From Hydromicrobium sp964517765 (GTDB taxonomy: Bacteria; Actinomycetota; Humimicrobiia; Humimicrobiales; Humimicrobiaceae): a DNA stretch of 46,838 nt. The position numbers and the translations under genes were made by a program. Below, piece by piece: positions 17,301-26,392 of this stretch. Within the stretch, counting starts at the first letter, position 1, and every line of letters starts with the position of its first letter. Below the pieces are notes generated by a model. The model was not told where the DNA came from. It did not search any database and worked only from the letters and a program-made list of their open reading frames with translations. The stretch is taken from the NCBI GenBank assembly GCA_964517765.1, contig CAZFEN010000010.1, positions 1 to 46,838 on the forward strand, in the 5' to 3' direction.

Positions 17301-17852
17301 TTATTTCATAGAATATATACAGCCGCAATAATTCTGCCGGTAAAGGTTCAATTTTTTACTTAGTTCCATGGTTTTTTTAAATCCGTCCATTTTCTTTAAA
17401 TTCGCCTCATAAAAATTGATTCCTTTCACGGATGCAAGTTTCATTCCTATTGAATTTATAATCTCGTGGTTTTTATGGGGACTTATGGTCAAAGTGGTCC
17501 CAAAAAAATCAAAGCCCAGTTTCTTTGCCATACAGACTGTTTCATGAAGACGCATGTCAAAACACAGGGTGCATCTTCTTCCACCTTCAGGCTCATCCTT
17601 AAAATCCGCTGTCAGGCTGAGCCATTTTTCGTTTTCATAATTACCTTCTATAAGGGGGATATAATATTTTTTTGAAATGGTTTTTATGTCTTCAAGTCTC
17701 TTAATATATTCTTCCTCCGGATAAAGGTTGGGATTATAATAAAAAAGAGTTACATCAAAATCTTTTTTCAGAAGAAAATAAGGATAAATGGCGCAGGTTC
17801 CACAGCAGGAGTGGAGAAGGATTTTAGGTCTAAAAGTTGAATATTCTGGCAT
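17301..17852 (-). CDS. queH: Epoxyqueuosine reductase QueH
   Basis: The 183-residue protein belongs to the DUF208/QueH family, which performs the last step of queuosine tRNA modification (epoxyqueuosine to queuosine) as an alternative to the cobalamin enzyme QueG. Conserved cysteines are all present: LLHSCCGTC (Cys16, Cys17, Cys20), CTLCFDMR and, at the C-terminus, YCGCIY. These hold a [4Fe-4S] cluster with a nearby iron in characterised members. GTTLTISPHKN is also family-typical. It is convergent with lgt, ten bases apart, and has no queuosine neighbours. Confidence 0.9.
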   Translation of the reverse strand: MPEYSTFRPKILLHSCCGTCAIYPYFLLKKDFDVTLFYYNPNLYPEEEYIKRLEDIKTISKKYYIPLIEGNYENEKWLSLTADFKDEPEGGRRCTLCFDMRLHETVCMAKKLGFDFFGTTLTISPHKNHEIINSIGMKLASVKGINFYEANLKKMDGFKKTMELSKKLNLYRQNYCGCIYSMK

Positions 17853-17961
17853 TTTCTTTATAATGTTAGGTCTATTTTACTAATTTTGTTTTCACTGATT
17901 ATTATATTAATACAATAGTTTATATTAATAAAAACATTTAAAAGTATCAAAGGTCTTTTAT

Positions 17962-19311
17962 ATGAATTATGACTTTTTAAAAATTGAAAAATCCGGAAAA
18001 ATTAGTGAAATATATAATCTTGCGGCTTCCGGATTGAAAATTCCTGATTCCGTAGATAAAACAGTCGGAAAAATATTAAAAGAAATAAAATCAAACGGAG
18101 ATAAGGCGGTAGTAAAATTCTGCAGGCAGTTTGATCGTTTTGAAGCCAGAGATATCGATGATATTAAAGTAAAATACCAGGAAATAGAATCTGTACAGGC
18201 TGATGTCAAAAAAGAATTCCCTGAACTTATCAAAGCGTTTGAAGCGAGCCGTAAAAACATAGAAAAATATCACACCACTCAATTTAAAAAAGAGGCCGGT
18301 TCATGGTATATAAAATCCGGCAGAGGTAAAGAAGTCGGGCAGATACTGCGTCCGCTGGGAAGAGTGGGAATCTATATACCCGGGGGAAGATATATATATC
18401 CTTCTTCGGTACTTATGGCAATAATTCCTGCCCTGATAGCAAAGGTAAATGAAATTGTAATCTGCACCCCGCCTCAGCCGGACGGCAGATTAAATAAAAT
18501 TCTTTTATATCTTTTCGGTAAGCTGAAGATCAAGGAAGTCTATAAAATAGGCGGTGCCCAGGCCATAGGAACCCTTGCATATGGTTCGGAAAGCATTAGA
18601 AAAGTGGATAAGATCGTGGGACCCGGAAATATTTATGTAACCGCAGCCAAAAAAAAGGTTTTTGGTATTGTCGGAATCGATAGCCTTGCCGGTCCGAGCG
18701 ATATAACAGTACTGGCAGACGATTCGGCAAATCCTGTCTATATTGCAGCCGACCTTATTTCACAGGCAGAACATGATCCTGATTCAAGAAGCATACTATT
18801 GACTTCGAGCCTGGATACGGCAAAAAGAACTGTTGAAAAAATATATGAAAATATAGATTCACTTATAAAAGAATATGGAAATAAGATAAATAGCGGAGTC
18901 ATTTTAAAATCGTTAAAAAAGAACTGTAAAATAATTTTTAATAAAGATAAAGCGTGGCTGATAGAGGCCTGTAATATAATAGCTCCGGAACATCTGGAAA
19001 TAATGGTAAAAGATACAGAAGAGGTTCTTAAAAAAATAAAGAATGCAGGAGCGATATTTATAGGGGACTATACCCCGGTGGCAGTCGGTGATTATACAGG
19101 GGGGACAAATCACATTATTCCCACAAACAGCAATGCAAGATTTTCTTCTTCTCTGAGTGTTTTTGATTTTTTAAAAAGAAGCAGTGTCGCTTTTTACACT
19201 AAAGATGCGCTGGAGAAAGAAAAGAAATTTATTGAGACAATATCGGAATATGAAAAATTATTTGCCCACGGAAGTTCCGTTAAAATAAGATTCGAAAAGA
19301 AACAGGAATAA
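17962..19311 (+). CDS. hisD: Histidinol dehydrogenase
   Basis: The 449-residue protein oxidises L-histidinol to L-histidine with two NAD+, using zinc. Family motifs are clear: PGGRYIYPSSVLM, GGAQAIGTLAYG, GPGNIYVTAAKK, GPSDITVLAD, and the zinc/catalytic region SQAEHDPDS. HLEIM, TGGTNHIIPT and FAHGSSVKIR follow. Length is slightly above the usual ~430. It overlaps no neighbour and is followed four bases later by hisC. No other histidine genes (hisG, hisA, hisB, hisF, hisH) lie here, so either the pathway is scattered or the pair has a separate role. Confidence 0.92.
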   Translation: MNYDFLKIEKSGKISEIYNLAASGLKIPDSVDKTVGKILKEIKSNGDKAVVKFCRQFDRFEARDIDDIKVKYQEIESVQADVKKEFPELIKAFEASRKNIEKYHTTQFKKEAGSWYIKSGRGKEVGQILRPLGRVGIYIPGGRYIYPSSVLMAIIPALIAKVNEIVICTPPQPDGRLNKILLYLFGKLKIKEVYKIGGAQAIGTLAYGSESIRKVDKIVGPGNIYVTAAKKKVFGIVGIDSLAGPSDITVLADDSANPVYIAADLISQAEHDPDSRSILLTSSLDTAKRTVEKIYENIDSLIKEYGNKINSGVILKSLKKNCKIIFNKDKAWLIEACNIIAPEHLEIMVKDTEEVLKKIKNAGAIFIGDYTPVAVGDYTGGTNHIIPTNSNARFSSSLSVFDFLKRSSVAFYTKDALEKEKKFIETISEYEKLFAHGSSVKIRFEKKQE

Positions 19312-19315
19312 AAAA

Positions 19316-20422
19316 ATGAGTATAAAAATCAAAGAATGGATCTCGAAGATGCCCGAATACATTCCGGGCAGGACCATAGAAGAGATTAAAAAAGAATATG
19401 GCCTCAAGGAAGTTTATAAACTTGCCTCCAATGAGAATTTATTCGGACCACATCCTGATGTTATAAAAAGGATCTGTGAAAACCTCGGCAACATCAATTA
19501 TTACCCCGATGGTGAATACCGTGAGATAAGGGGAAAACTTGCCGGAAAGTATAATATAGACATGGGTTCCATAATTATTGGAAATGGTACGGATCAGATT
19601 ATCGAGATGATATGTGACAGCTTTATGGAGCCTGGGGAAAATGTCGTTATTGCCGATCCTACTTTTTTGATTTACGAAAAATCAGTCCTTAAACGCAGCG
19701 GGACCGTGATCAAGGTTCCTTTAAAGGATTTCCGGCAGGATGTGGAAAAAATGGTGTATTCGGTAAATGATGCGACAAAAGTATTATTCCTTACAAATCC
19801 TCATAATCCGACCGGCACCAATATCAATCGAAGTGAACTTGATTTTGTTATGGAAAATGCCGGTGAAAACTTATTGGTAGTTTTGGATGAAGCATACTGT
19901 GAGTATATGACCGATGAGGAAAAGATCGATACCCTACAATATTTATCAGGGTATAAAAATCTTATAATATTGAGAACGTTTTCGAAAATTTACGGATTGG
20001 CCGGACTGCGAATCGGATATGGTATATCGCGAAACTCGATTATCTCAGTGTTAAATAAAGTAAGGCTTCCATTCAATGTGAATTCGATTGCACAAAAAGC
20101 TGCTGTGGCCGCATTGGAAAATGAATTCCTGGTCAACGAAATCAAAGCAAAGATAGAGGAAGAAAAGAAGTACTTTTATGATGTGCTGGTTAAAAACGGA
20201 ATAGGCTTTATCAGATCATATGCAAACTTTATATTGATAAACAGCGGAGAAAATAGCGATACGGTAGTGGAAGAACTGCTAAAGAATGGATTTATAGTAA
20301 GACCAGGGGAAAATCTTGGAGTGCCCGGATATATAAGGGTTACTATTGCTTTGCCGGATGTAAATAAGAAATTTCTTACGGCTTTTGTAAGAATATTTAA
20401 TAATCTATATAAAAAGGGATAG
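19316..20422 (+). CDS. hisC: Histidinol-phosphate aminotransferase
   Basis: The 368-residue class II PLP aminotransferase swaps amino and oxo groups between glutamate and imidazole-acetol phosphate. The PLP lysine is Lys224 in FSKIYGLAGLRIGYG. Other PLP contacts are NPHNPTGT (161-168) and LDEAYCEY (190-197). The N-terminal YKLASNENLFGP is typical of HisC. The start is four bases after the hisD stop, so the two are co-transcribed. Related enzymes act on aromatic amino acids, so substrate choice rests on the hisD neighbour. Confidence 0.9.
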   Translation: MSIKIKEWISKMPEYIPGRTIEEIKKEYGLKEVYKLASNENLFGPHPDVIKRICENLGNINYYPDGEYREIRGKLAGKYNIDMGSIIIGNGTDQIIEMICDSFMEPGENVVIADPTFLIYEKSVLKRSGTVIKVPLKDFRQDVEKMVYSVNDATKVLFLTNPHNPTGTNINRSELDFVMENAGENLLVVLDEAYCEYMTDEEKIDTLQYLSGYKNLIILRTFSKIYGLAGLRIGYGISRNSIISVLNKVRLPFNVNSIAQKAAVAALENEFLVNEIKAKIEEEKKYFYDVLVKNGIGFIRSYANFILINSGENSDTVVEELLKNGFIVRPGENLGVPGYIRVTIALPDVNKKFLTAFVRIFNNLYKKG

Positions 20423-20431
20423 GAACGAAAA

Positions 20432-21271
20432 ATGGAAACGGTAGTTACTGGTAAAGGTACAGAAGTCCGATTCGGACTAACTCTGCCAACAGTTATTATA
20501 GCTGAAAGGATCAATCCTACGGGAAGAAAAGATCTGGCAGAAGAGTTAAAACAGGGTAAATTCGATATAGTCAGAGAAGATGCCATAAAGCAAACTGAAG
20601 CAGGGGCACATATTATCGATGTCAACGTTGGGGCAGTAGGAGTGAATGAGGTAGAGATGCTGCCGGAAGCTGTTAAGATTGTCATGGAGGCAACAAATCA
20701 GCCTATTTGCATTGATTCGGCAAATTCAAAGGCACTGAAAGCCGCACTGGAAGTTTATCCTTATAAAGCTATCATCAACTCGGTAAACGGCAAGGAAGAA
20801 TCAATGGAAGAGATTTTGCAGATGGTGAAAGACAGCGGGAGCGCAGTTATATGTCTCACAATGGACGATAATGGCATTCCTGACGACGTCGAAAAAAGAT
20901 TTGAGATTGCTAAGAAAATAATGAAGAGAGCTGAATCTATGGGAATAAAGAAAGAAGATCTGGTATTTGATTGTCTGGTCATGACAAATGCAGCTAATTC
21001 TGATTCAGCGAAAATAACACTGGAAACCCAGCGAAGGATTGCAAAGGAATTTGGTGTATCGATTACAGGGGGTTACTCCAATATTAGTTTTGGAATGCCG
21101 AACAGGGACCTGTTAAATATTCATTTCATAACTATGGGCATTATCAATGGTTTGTGCGCAGCTATTACCGATCCGCTTATAAATGGAATTCAAGGGGTGA
21201 TGAAGGCTGCAGATTTCCTTGCCGGCAGAGATCCATACGGAATAAATTATATTTCTTACTATAGGAAATAA
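20432..21271 (+). CDS. Methyltetrahydrofolate:corrinoid methyltransferase-like protein (pterin-binding domain)
   Basis: The 279-residue protein is a pterin-binding TIM barrel of the DHPS/MeTr type. Markers are IIAERINPTGRKDL near the N-terminus, IIDVNVGAVGVNE, PICIDSANSKAL, a strand with INSVNG, and DCLVMTNAANS. It most resembles AcsE/MtvA-type methyltransferases that move a methyl group between tetrahydrofolate and a corrinoid protein. Dihydropteroate synthase is less likely because of the ERINPTG motif and the lack of folate genes. It follows hisC by nine bases. No corrinoid protein or acetyl-CoA synthase is in the window, so its methyl partner is unknown. Confidence 0.8.
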   Translation: METVVTGKGTEVRFGLTLPTVIIAERINPTGRKDLAEELKQGKFDIVREDAIKQTEAGAHIIDVNVGAVGVNEVEMLPEAVKIVMEATNQPICIDSANSKALKAALEVYPYKAIINSVNGKEESMEEILQMVKDSGSAVICLTMDDNGIPDDVEKRFEIAKKIMKRAESMGIKKEDLVFDCLVMTNAANSDSAKITLETQRRIAKEFGVSITGGYSNISFGMPNRDLLNIHFITMGIINGLCAAITDPLINGIQGVMKAADFLAGRDPYGINYISYYRK

Positions 21272-21326
21272 TTTTTTTTTATTTTATAATTTAAAGATTG
21301 ATCATTAATCAAAAAAGGGAGAAGAA

Positions 21327-22424
21327 ATGGCAAAAGTTATTCTAAAAAACCTCACAAAAAAATTCGATGACGTAGCAGCGGTAAACAACATCAACAGTAC
21401 GATCGAGGACCGGGAATTCGCGGTCCTGGTAGGACCATCGGGATGCGGTAAGACTACAACCCTGCGCATGATAGCAGGATTGGAGGAGATTACCCAGGGA
21501 GAAATATATATCGGAGACAGGTTAGTCAATAGTGTTCCTCCAAAGGATAGGGACATAGCAATGGTTTTTCAAAATTATGCTCTTTATCCCCATATGAACG
21601 TCTATGATAATATGGCATTCGGATTGAAATTGAGAAAAACTCCCAAGCTGGAAATTCAAAAAAGAGTAACGGATACAGCGAAGATTTTAAAAATCGAGGA
21701 CCTGCTCAAGAGGAAACCCAAACAGCTTTCAGGCGGGCAGAGGCAAAGAGTCGCTTTAGGGAGGGCAATAGTAAGAGATCCCAAAGTTTTTTTGATGGAT
21801 GAACCTCTTTCCAACCTTGATGCAAAACTCAGGGTACAGATGAGAACAGAAATCGCAAAACTTCATCAGAGACTTAAAGCTACCATAGTCTATGTCACAC
21901 ATGATCAAACAGAGGCAATGACGATGGCAGAAAAGATAATTATTTTAAAGGATGGAATAATTCAGCAGACAGGCAAACCTCAGGAAGTATATGATTATCC
22001 CGATAATATATTTGTAGCCGGATTTATAGGAAGTCCTGCCATGAATTTCCTTGATGCTACAGTAACCAATCAGATGACTTTTAAAGGTAATATGTTTGAA
22101 CTCGGCATCACCGATAGGATCAAGAAAATAATCAAAGATAACGACCTTACCGGAAAAGAAGTAGTAATAGGAATCAGGCCCGAGGATCTGGAAGATAGCA
22201 GTTTTGTACAGGATGCTTCAAGAAGTAATACCATTACCGCCAATATCGAGGTCACGGAACCTATGGGTGCTGAAATATATGTATATATCGATGTAGATGG
22301 CATCCTTGTTACAGCCAGGGTCAATCCCAGATCAAATTATAAGAGCGGCGACAAGGGGATCTTGTTTGTGGATATAGATAAAATACATATATTTGATAAG
22401 AAAACAGAAAAGGTTTACAGGTAA
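21327..22424 (+). CDS. Carbohydrate ABC transporter ATP-binding protein (MalK/UgpC/MsmK family)
   Basis: The 365-residue ATPase has Walker A GPSGCGKTT, Q-loop VFQNYALYPHM, signature LSGGQRQRVALGRA, Walker B LMDEPLSNLD and switch His in THDQTEAM. A C-terminal TOBE region (about 240-365) is the mark of CUT1 sugar importers. AAAAGGGAGAAG provides the ribosome site. No matching CUT1 permeases or binding protein are adjacent, so it may be a shared ATPase serving several sugar importers, as MsmK does in other bacteria. The oligosaccharide importer further on is of the Opp/Dpp type with its own two ATPases and should not need it. Confidence 0.9.
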   Translation: MAKVILKNLTKKFDDVAAVNNINSTIEDREFAVLVGPSGCGKTTTLRMIAGLEEITQGEIYIGDRLVNSVPPKDRDIAMVFQNYALYPHMNVYDNMAFGLKLRKTPKLEIQKRVTDTAKILKIEDLLKRKPKQLSGGQRQRVALGRAIVRDPKVFLMDEPLSNLDAKLRVQMRTEIAKLHQRLKATIVYVTHDQTEAMTMAEKIIILKDGIIQQTGKPQEVYDYPDNIFVAGFIGSPAMNFLDATVTNQMTFKGNMFELGITDRIKKIIKDNDLTGKEVVIGIRPEDLEDSSFVQDASRSNTITANIEVTEPMGAEIYVYIDVDGILVTARVNPRSNYKSGDKGILFVDIDKIHIFDKKTEKVYR

Positions 22425-22429
22425 ATAAA

Positions 22430-22442
22430 GTCACCCGGTGAC
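22430..22442. repeat. Short palindrome directly after the ABC ATPase gene
   Basis: GTCACCCGGTGAC is a perfect palindrome around a central C, starting five bases after the stop codon. No T-run follows, so intrinsic termination is doubtful. It could be a protein site or an RNA hairpin that protects the transcript end. Confidence 0.35.
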
Positions 22443-22556
22443 ATTGATTCTGATTGCCGGTTTAATGTCCATGATGCATAATGGTTTTAATAAAGTTTTT
22501 GGTACATAAAGTTTTACAAGCTTAATACAGAGATCTAATATGCTTTCTTTAAAAGC

Positions 22557-22606
22557 TTGACTATCATAAAAGTTTTATTATAAAATGATTGCACGCGTGT
22601 TTATAC
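22557..22606 (+). promoter_or_regulatory. lacI-type regulator promoter with overlapping operator
   Basis: TTGACT (22557-22562), 16 bases, then TATAAAAT (22579-22586). Right after the -10 lies GCACGCGTGTTTATAC (22591-22606), with the palindromic core CACGCGTG. Forty-two of these 50 bases are identical to 30471-30520 upstream of the binding-protein gene. LacI proteins bind palindromes with a central CG, so this is most likely the operator of the regulator encoded 35 bases downstream, giving autoregulation. Confidence 0.75.
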
Positions 22607-22640
22607 GCATAAATACAAATAAAAGTAATTATAGGTTGGT

Positions 22641-23681
22641 ATGTATAGTAAAGATATAGCAAAATTAGCGGGAGTTTCCAGAAGTACAGTATCCAGGGTA
22701 GTTAATAATTATTCCAATGTACAGGACGAAACAAGAAAAAAAGTAAACATCATTATTAAAAAATATGGTTATGTGCCCCATGGACCGGCAAGGGCACTTG
22801 CCGGTAAAGTCAGTAATATTATAGGTATTTTTATTGCTAATATTAAACTCGGCAATGAAAAATTCAGAGTATACCAGAATGTATATATCTCACCTTTCGA
22901 AGCAGCAATAATAGATTATGCAGATAAGTTAGGATATAACGTACTGGCTTTGATAATTAACAATGATAATGATTTTAGCAAGATAAGAAAACTTTTTGAC
23001 AGCAAAATATTATCCGGTGGGATTTTTCTGGGAGCAAATAATAACTCTAAAGAAATCTTTGGCCTTATAGAATCCGGATATAAAATAGCAATAATAGATC
23101 AGGAGAAAAACCAGAACAGAGCTGCACACAATTATATTATTGTGAATTCAGATAATTTTAGCGGTGCATATAAAGCTACAAGACATCTAATAGATTATGG
23201 TCATACGGAGATAGCACATATTTGCGGAGACATGAATAAATACTCGGGTTTCAAACGATTTGAAGGATATCAAAAAGCAATGAGTGAAATAAAACTTAAA
23301 AATAAAAAAGATTATATAGCTTATGGAGATTTTACCGAAGAAGGTGGATTTAACTGTGTGAACCAGCTTTTAAAAAATAAAGTCAAAAACAAGATGACAG
23401 CTATTTTTTCATCAAATGATACAATGGCTATTGGTGCCATGAAAGCGCTAAAAAAGATGAAAATAAGAATTCCTGAGGATATTTCTATTGTTGGTTACGA
23501 TGATATTAGAATCGCGAGTTATGTTTCTCCGACTCTGACAACTGTCAGGAGCTCTATTATGGAAATGGCATCTGTTGCCACAGGGAATCTGATAAATTCT
23601 ATAGAAAATAATATCGATACTTTGGAATATTTCACTATTCCTGCAGAGCTGGTCATAAGAGAATCGACAAGAAAAAAATAA
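22641..23681 (+). CDS. LacI-family transcriptional regulator
   Basis: The 346-residue protein has an N-terminal helix-turn-helix and hinge (KDIAKLAGVSRSTVSRVVNN, residues 4-23). A periplasmic-binding-protein-like sensor domain follows (IIGIFIANIK, HICGDMNKYSGFKRFEGYQ, IFSSNDTMAIGAMKALK, VGYDDIRIASYVSPTLTTV). It would bind a sugar effector and release DNA. The target is likely the shared palindrome in its own promoter and in the ABC operon promoter at 30.5 kb. It sits at the head of the glycoside-degrading gene group, 227 bases before the GH94 gene. A GH-locus repressor responding to a beta-oligosaccharide is the simplest reading. Confidence 0.92.
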   Translation: MYSKDIAKLAGVSRSTVSRVVNNYSNVQDETRKKVNIIIKKYGYVPHGPARALAGKVSNIIGIFIANIKLGNEKFRVYQNVYISPFEAAIIDYADKLGYNVLALIINNDNDFSKIRKLFDSKILSGGIFLGANNNSKEIFGLIESGYKIAIIDQEKNQNRAAHNYIIVNSDNFSGAYKATRHLIDYGHTEIAHICGDMNKYSGFKRFEGYQKAMSEIKLKNKKDYIAYGDFTEEGGFNCVNQLLKNKVKNKMTAIFSSNDTMAIGAMKALKKMKIRIPEDISIVGYDDIRIASYVSPTLTTVRSSIMEMASVATGNLINSIENNIDTLEYFTIPAELVIRESTRKK

Positions 23682-23780
23682 TATCGATAATAAAAAAGCA
23701 TCCTTTTGTAATTAGAATTGAAGTTAGCCATAAGAAGTAATAAAGATATATTAATAGAAAAAATTTGAGGAAATCTTTAA

Positions 23781-23872
23781 GTAGTAAAGAATTTATATAC
23801 AATTCACCTCGCTGTGTAACAAACCGAGGAACTATTCTTAATCATAAAACTAAACTGTAGATTCTTTACTAT
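23781..23872 (+). other. Long-range stem-loop leader element before the GH94 gene
   Basis: TAGTAAAGAAT (23782-23792) and ATTCTTTACTA (23861-23871) are perfect complements. At RNA level the helix extends inward by TU, UA, AU, UG and AU pairs and outward by a GU pair, to about 17 pairs. Inside it is a second hairpin, CCTCG (23807-23811) with CGAGG (23825-23829). The element ends 36 bases before the GH94 start. GU extensions favour a structured transcript leader over a plain DNA site. It matches no riboswitch I know. Confidence 0.5.
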
Positions 23873-23908
23873 TCGGCGGGAAAAAAATTTTAAACAGGGG
23901 AATTAATA

Positions 23909-26350
23909 ATGAATGAATATGGTTATTTTGATGACGAAAATAAAGAATATGTTATCCGGAGGCCCGATACTCCTCTGCCATGGATCAACTATTTGGGATG
24001 TGAAAATTATTTTGGTATTATTTCCAATACGGCAGGAGGTTATAGTTTCTATAAGGATGCAAGGCTTCGTCGACTGACCCGTTATAGATATAATAATGTT
24101 CCTGCTGATACAGGTGGACGTTATCTTTACATCAAAGATGATGATGTAATTTGGAATCCCGGTTGGAAACCAGGCTGCACTTCACTGGATAAGTATTCCT
24201 GTCGTCATGGTCTTGGTTATACCGTAATAAATGGGCAAAAAAACGGTGTAGAGGTTGAAGTAAAATTTTTTGTACCTATTGGTGAGGATATGGAAATATG
24301 GGACGTAAAAATGATTAACCATACGAATAAAACAAAAGCATTAACCCTCTTTTCATTTATAGAGTTTTGTTTATGGGATGCCATGGATGATATGACCAAC
24401 TTTCAGAGAAATTTCAATACCGGTGAAGTAGAAGTAGAGGATAATATTATTTTTCATAAAACTGAATACAGAGAACGGAGAAATCATTACGCTTATTTTA
24501 GATGCAGTCATGCAGTAAGCGGCTTTGATACCAGCAGGGATGCTTTTATCGGTGCGAATAACGGATTTGGAAATCCTGAAGCTGTATATGACGGGAAGTG
24601 TACAAATTCGATTGCACATGGCTGGACTCCAATAGGTGCCCATCAACTTGATATCACACTTGAACCAGACCAGAGAAAACAATTCTATTTTGTCCTTGGT
24701 TACATTGAAAATAATAAGAATGAGAAATTTTCAGCTCCTAATATTATAAATAAGAAATCACTATGGGAAAAAATTAAAACTTATGAAAGTCCTGGAGCGG
24801 TAGACGAAGCTTTTAAACAATTAAATGCGTACTGGTCCGAATTGCTCGGCAAATACAGTGTAAATATAAATAATAAACATGTTGAACATATGGTCAATAT
24901 CTGGAACCAATATCAATGTATGGTAACTTTTAATCTATCCCGTTCTGCATCTTTATATGAATCAGGAATTGGACGCGGGATAGGATTCCGCGATTCTAAC
25001 CAGGATCTGCTTGGTTTTGTGCATATGGTTCCCGGGCGTTCAAGACAGAGAATTCTGGAACTGGCCAGTGTCCAGCTTTCTGATGGGAGCTGCTACCATC
25101 AATTTCAGCCGCTTACAAAGGAAGGTAATAAAGATGTCGGCGGAGGATTCAATGATGATCCATTATGGCTGATAGTTTCTACATGTGCGTATATCAAAGA
25201 AACAGCGGACTTCTCGATTCTTGATGAAGTAACTGGTTATTCGGATATTTCCGATAGTAAAGATACTCTTCTTGATCATCTTTTCCTCTCCATAGGATAT
25301 ACTCTTAAAAATCTGGGACCTCACAATCTTCCGCTTATAGGGCATGCTGATTGGAATGATTGTCTGAACCTGAATTGTTTTTTAGAAAATCCGGGTGAAA
25401 GTTTTCAGACTTACGGGGATCGGCCCGGTGGTGCGGCGGAATCAGTTATGATCGCAGGGCTGTTTCTATATGTTTGTAAGGAGCTAATCGAACTTTTACA
25501 GAGGACAGATCATAAAGAGAGAATTGATAAAATCAGAGAAAGTTATGTACTTATAAAAAAAACTGTGGAAACATATGGATGGGATGGAGAATGGTTCCTT
25601 AGAGCCTATGATTATTATGGATCCAGGATTGGATCAAAAGAATGTGAAGAAGGAAAAATATTCATTGAACCGCAGGGATGGTGCATTATGGGTGGTGCAG
25701 GCTTAGAAGATGGCAGAGCAAGGAAAGCACTGGATAGCGTGGAGAAATATTTATCAACTCCACAGGGAATAGTTCTTCATCAACCTGCATATTCGAAATA
25801 TTACCTGAATCTGGGAGAAATTTCTTCCTATCCACCGGGCTACAAGGAGAACGCGGGAATATTCAGCCATAATAATACATGGATCTCCATTGCCGAGACT
25901 ATTCTTGGAAATGGTAATAAAGCGTTTGATTATTATCTGAGTATTTGTCCCAGCACAAAGGAAGATAATATAGAAACTTATCGCTGTGAACCATACTGCT
26001 ATGCTCAAATGATTGCCGGCTGTGATGCTGCTACTTACGGCGAGGCTAAAAATTCCTGGCTTACCGGTACTGCGGCCTGGGGTTTTGTAAACATTTCTCA
26101 AGCAATTCTTGGAATCAAACCCGATTACGATGGACTTATAGTGGATCCATGTATTCCTGAAGACTGGAAAGAGTACAATATAATCCGATTGTTCAGGGGG
26201 GTAAAATATAATATTACAATAAATAATCCGGACGGAATCAGTAAAGGGATTAAATATTTAAAGGTAGATGATGAATTGATAGAAGGAAATTTGATTCCAT
26301 TGAAAGAAGGAAAAAAAGAAGTAAAAGTCAGTATAATTTTAGGTAAATAG
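23909..26350 (+). CDS. Cellobiose phosphorylase-like glycoside phosphorylase, GH94
   Basis: The 813-residue cytoplasmic enzyme cleaves a beta-linked glucoside with phosphate to give glucose 1-phosphate and a shortened sugar. The N-terminal beta-sandwich starts at DTPLPWINYLG. The (alpha/alpha)6 barrel holds GIGFRDSNQDLLGFVHM and HADWNDCLN (479-487), whose Asp pair includes the general acid. Phosphate-site residues occur in the late GTAAW and PCIP region. Length matches cellobiose phosphorylases (about 810). The GGxxDDPLW segment supports the cellobiose rather than chitobiose or cyclic-glucan branch, but cellodextrin or laminaribiose specificity is not excluded. No signal peptide; ribosome site CAGGGG. 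GH1 follows 42 bases later. Confidence 0.9.
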   Translation: MNEYGYFDDENKEYVIRRPDTPLPWINYLGCENYFGIISNTAGGYSFYKDARLRRLTRYRYNNVPADTGGRYLYIKDDDVIWNPGWKPGCTSLDKYSCRHGLGYTVINGQKNGVEVEVKFFVPIGEDMEIWDVKMINHTNKTKALTLFSFIEFCLWDAMDDMTNFQRNFNTGEVEVEDNIIFHKTEYRERRNHYAYFRCSHAVSGFDTSRDAFIGANNGFGNPEAVYDGKCTNSIAHGWTPIGAHQLDITLEPDQRKQFYFVLGYIENNKNEKFSAPNIINKKSLWEKIKTYESPGAVDEAFKQLNAYWSELLGKYSVNINNKHVEHMVNIWNQYQCMVTFNLSRSASLYESGIGRGIGFRDSNQDLLGFVHMVPGRSRQRILELASVQLSDGSCYHQFQPLTKEGNKDVGGGFNDDPLWLIVSTCAYIKETADFSILDEVTGYSDISDSKDTLLDHLFLSIGYTLKNLGPHNLPLIGHADWNDCLNLNCFLENPGESFQTYGDRPGGAAESVMIAGLFLYVCKELIELLQRTDHKERIDKIRESYVLIKKTVETYGWDGEWFLRAYDYYGSRIGSKECEEGKIFIEPQGWCIMGGAGLEDGRARKALDSVEKYLSTPQGIVLHQPAYSKYYLNLGEISSYPPGYKENAGIFSHNNTWISIAETILGNGNKAFDYYLSICPSTKEDNIETYRCEPYCYAQMIAGCDAATYGEAKNSWLTGTAAWGFVNISQAILGIKPDYDGLIVDPCIPEDWKEYNIIRLFRGVKYNITINNPDGISKGIKYLKVDDELIEGNLIPLKEGKKEVKVSIILGK

Positions 26351-26392
26351 TCAGCTATAATCGAAAAAATTAAAGTTGATAAAAGAATCAAA

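Noticed and set aside
17903..17930. Direct repeat TATATTAATA twice before hisD
   Set aside because: Low-complexity AT sequence; such 10-base matches are expected by chance in these intergenic regions.
21327..22424. Assigning the MalK/UgpC-type ATPase to the oligosaccharide importer at 30.7-36.4 kb
   Set aside because: That importer has its own two Opp/Dpp-type ATPases and permeases; MalK-type ATPases pair with CUT1 permeases, which are absent here.
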